Origin: an uncultured bacterium
GTDB lineage: Bacteria; Bacteroidota; Ignavibacteria; Kapaibacteriales; UBA4661
Direction of reading: 5' to 3'
NCBI GenBank assembly: GCA_937899715.1
Contig: CALCNX010000042.1
Location: 1-16,441, forward strand
DNA length: 16,441 nt
In this document: positions 15,056 through 16,441 of the stretch, piece by piece
How positions within the stretch are numbered: position 1 is the stretch's first letter
Layout: every line of letters starts with the position of its first letter
The notes under the pieces: model-generated
What the model was told of the DNA's origin: nothing
Databases searched by the model: none
What the model saw: the letters and a program-made list of their open reading frames with translations, nothing else
Made by a program: the position numbers and the translations under genes

Positions 15056-15580
15056 CTATTTCAAAACGGTGATTTCTACCGGCACGGTTCCGGTGCGTGT
15101 CATGTCAAGTTCTTGAGCCGCAGCAAATGAAACATCCAGAACCCTACTTTCCTTCCACGGACCCCGGTCATTGATACGCACTATAACGCTGCGATCGTTA
15201 GAAGTATTGCGCACTCGTACCATCGTTCCAAAAGGCAAGGTTCTATGCGCTCCACTGAGTTCATTTTGATCGTAACGCTCGCCGTTCGCCGTTTTGCGCC
15301 CATTAAATTCATTCCCATAATAGGACGCCATACCACGAAAGAGCATATCTGTCGCCTCAAAGGAGCTATTTTCTTTGTGTCCCGACTTCACGGTAGAACG
15401 TGATTCACTAGCCGTAGCCACGGTGCGATGTGCAGCGCTCCCTGCCGAGGAAAAACGCACAGAAGAGCTACACGCGTTAATTATCACTCCACCAATACCA
15501 AGCAATAACAGCATTATTATCATTCTATACCGTAGCATTTGAAGTGACAAGCGATTACCAGAGAAGAGGATATTTTTCAT
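15056..15580 (-). CDS. rlpA: RlpA-family septal ring lytic transglycosylase-like lipoprotein
   Basis: With the first ATG in frame (15580) this is 174 residues; an upstream TTG would add nine and a Met at residue 15 (MLRYRM) could also start it. The signal is LLLLGIGGVIINAC, with the lipidated Cys at about residue 37. A Ser/Thr-rich spacer of about 40 residues leads to a double-psi beta-barrel domain: GMASYYGNEFNGRKTANGERYD (family motif), GAHRTLPFGT with His112, and VRINDRGPW with Asp138, the likely catalytic residues. RlpA cleaves glycan strands lacking stem peptides at division sites. There is no SPOR domain, so septal recruitment would differ from that of the Pseudomonas enzyme. The SGNH hydrolase gene diverges from it 97 nt away. 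Confidence 0.88.
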   Translation of the reverse strand: MKNILFSGNRLSLQMLRYRMIIMLLLLGIGGVIINACSSSVRFSSAGSAAHRTVATASESRSTVKSGHKENSSFEATDMLFRGMASYYGNEFNGRKTANGERYDQNELSGAHRTLPFGTMVRVRNTSNDRSVIVRINDRGPWKESRVLDVSFAAAQELDMTRTGTVPVEITVLK

Positions 15581-15677
15581 AATAATACACGGCGAAAGTT
15601 GGTTCAACGTCTTGAAGGCTATATGCTCTTTACTGCAAAATGTATGCCACCCTAATTTTTTTCATCACTCATATCGC

Positions 15678-16418
15678 ATGAAAACTTTCACAATGTTCAC
15701 CCTTTCCATGCTTATCGTGAGTGCGACACTTGGTAGTCTCGCCCTCTCAAGCGTACAATGTTCGCCTACACCAAAGGAAAGCACGACTACCGCCAAAGAT
15801 ACACTCACATACCTAGCACTAGGAGACTCCTACACTATTGCCGAGCGGCTGCCCGTTAAGGATTCATGGTCAGTACAGCTTGCACGACTTGTACGCGAAA
15901 AAGGCATACACCTCAACGACCCGCTTGTGATAGCTCGCACGGGCTGGCGCACCGACCAGCTTATGAATGCTGTACGGCAGGCACAGAATTCTCTCCAAAT
16001 CGTTCCTGCAGGCTATGACCTCGTTACGCTCCTTATCGGCGTGAACAATCAGTATCAGAACGGCACAGAAGAACTTTTTCGTGTACAATTTGCGTCGCTT
16101 TTGCAAATGTCTCTTATCATGGCGCGGGGTAAAGCCTCACGAGTAGTCGTTCTGTCTATTCCCGATTATTCGGTTTCGCCCTTTGCCGAAGGAATGAACC
16201 GTACTACTATTGCCGCCGCCATTGACCGATTTAACACAATCAAACAAGAAGAGTGTAAAAAGAAAGGTATTGCCTTTGTTGATATTACCCCACTTTCGCG
16301 TCAAGCTGCAAATCGCCCGTCATTCTTCGTGTCCGACGGCTTACATCCTTCACGGGAGCAATACGCAGAATGGGCAAAACTGGCTCTGCCCGTCGTCTTG
16401 GATGCCTTGCGAAAGTAA
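15678..16418 (+). CDS. SGNH/GDSL-family hydrolase, exported
   Basis: From the ATG at 15678 this is 246 residues; a longer frame from a TTG at 15612 is less likely. The N-terminus MKTFTMFTLSMLIVSATLGS is a signal peptide; Cys28 in SVQC could be lipidated, but the box is poor. Catalytic blocks are GDSYT (Ser51), ARTGW (Gly89, oxyanion hole), GVNNQ (Asn123) and SDGLHPS (Asp220/His223), all in the expected order. The family hydrolyses esters or thioesters of lipids, acetylated sugars or peptidoglycan. As an exported protein beside RlpA it could act on cell-envelope or external esters; the substrate is not known. No terminator is seen in the last 23 nt of the window. Confidence 0.88.
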   Translation: MKTFTMFTLSMLIVSATLGSLALSSVQCSPTPKESTTTAKDTLTYLALGDSYTIAERLPVKDSWSVQLARLVREKGIHLNDPLVIARTGWRTDQLMNAVRQAQNSLQIVPAGYDLVTLLIGVNNQYQNGTEELFRVQFASLLQMSLIMARGKASRVVVLSIPDYSVSPFAEGMNRTTIAAAIDRFNTIKQEECKKKGIAFVDITPLSRQAANRPSFFVSDGLHPSREQYAEWAKLALPVVLDALRK

Positions 16419-16441
16419 ACACCTTCCCGTGTCACAACACT

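Overview
This 16.4 kb window reads as an ordinary chromosomal stretch from a bacterium of the FCB group (Bacteroidota/Chlorobi side, possibly Ignavibacteria or Kapabacteria). The pointers are a PstS-like lipoprotein next to a TPR protein, a TonB-dependent receptor, a GIN-domain (DUF2807) protein, small single-RRM RNA-binding proteins, and two promoters of the TTG-N19-TAnnTTG form known from Bacteroidota. The assignment is inference from gene content. I see no rRNA, tRNA, CRISPR array, transposase or prophage.

Layout. 1-159: a 65-nt palindromic repeat and the leader of the first gene. 160-3315 (+): small two-helix membrane protein, PstS-like substrate-binding lipoprotein and secreted TPR protein, ended by a strong bidirectional terminator at 3351-3388. 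3432-11703 (-): five co-directional genes. These are a dihydrolipoamide-dehydrogenase-like flavoprotein lacking both redox cysteines, a 481-residue protein I do not recognise, an ATP-grasp ligase, an MFS transporter and a TonB-dependent receptor. Gaps of 65-147 nt and intervening repeats make one single operon doubtful. About 11813-12541 (+): an exported cyclophilin-type prolyl isomerase. 12659-13393 (-): a GIN-domain surface protein; an 18-bp hairpin separates these two convergent genes.

13581-15029 (+) is the most interesting region. Two almost identical RRM protein genes lie in tandem, each with its own promoter, about 110-nt leader, 3' UTR and terminator. The leaders share a hairpin whose three substitutions all keep base pairing, and its invariant loop can pair with a conserved element just upstream of the Shine-Dalgarno sequence. 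This looks like a duplicated gene with a cis-acting, possibly autoregulatory or temperature-responsive, leader RNA. 15056-15580 (-) and 15678-16418 (+) are divergent RlpA and SGNH-hydrolase genes.

Much of the window serves the cell envelope: nutrient capture at the outer membrane (TonB receptor), a probable TonB-linked accessory cluster (PstS/TPR), periplasmic folding (cyclophilin), peptidoglycan processing (RlpA) and a secreted hydrolase. The RRM pair would act after transcription.
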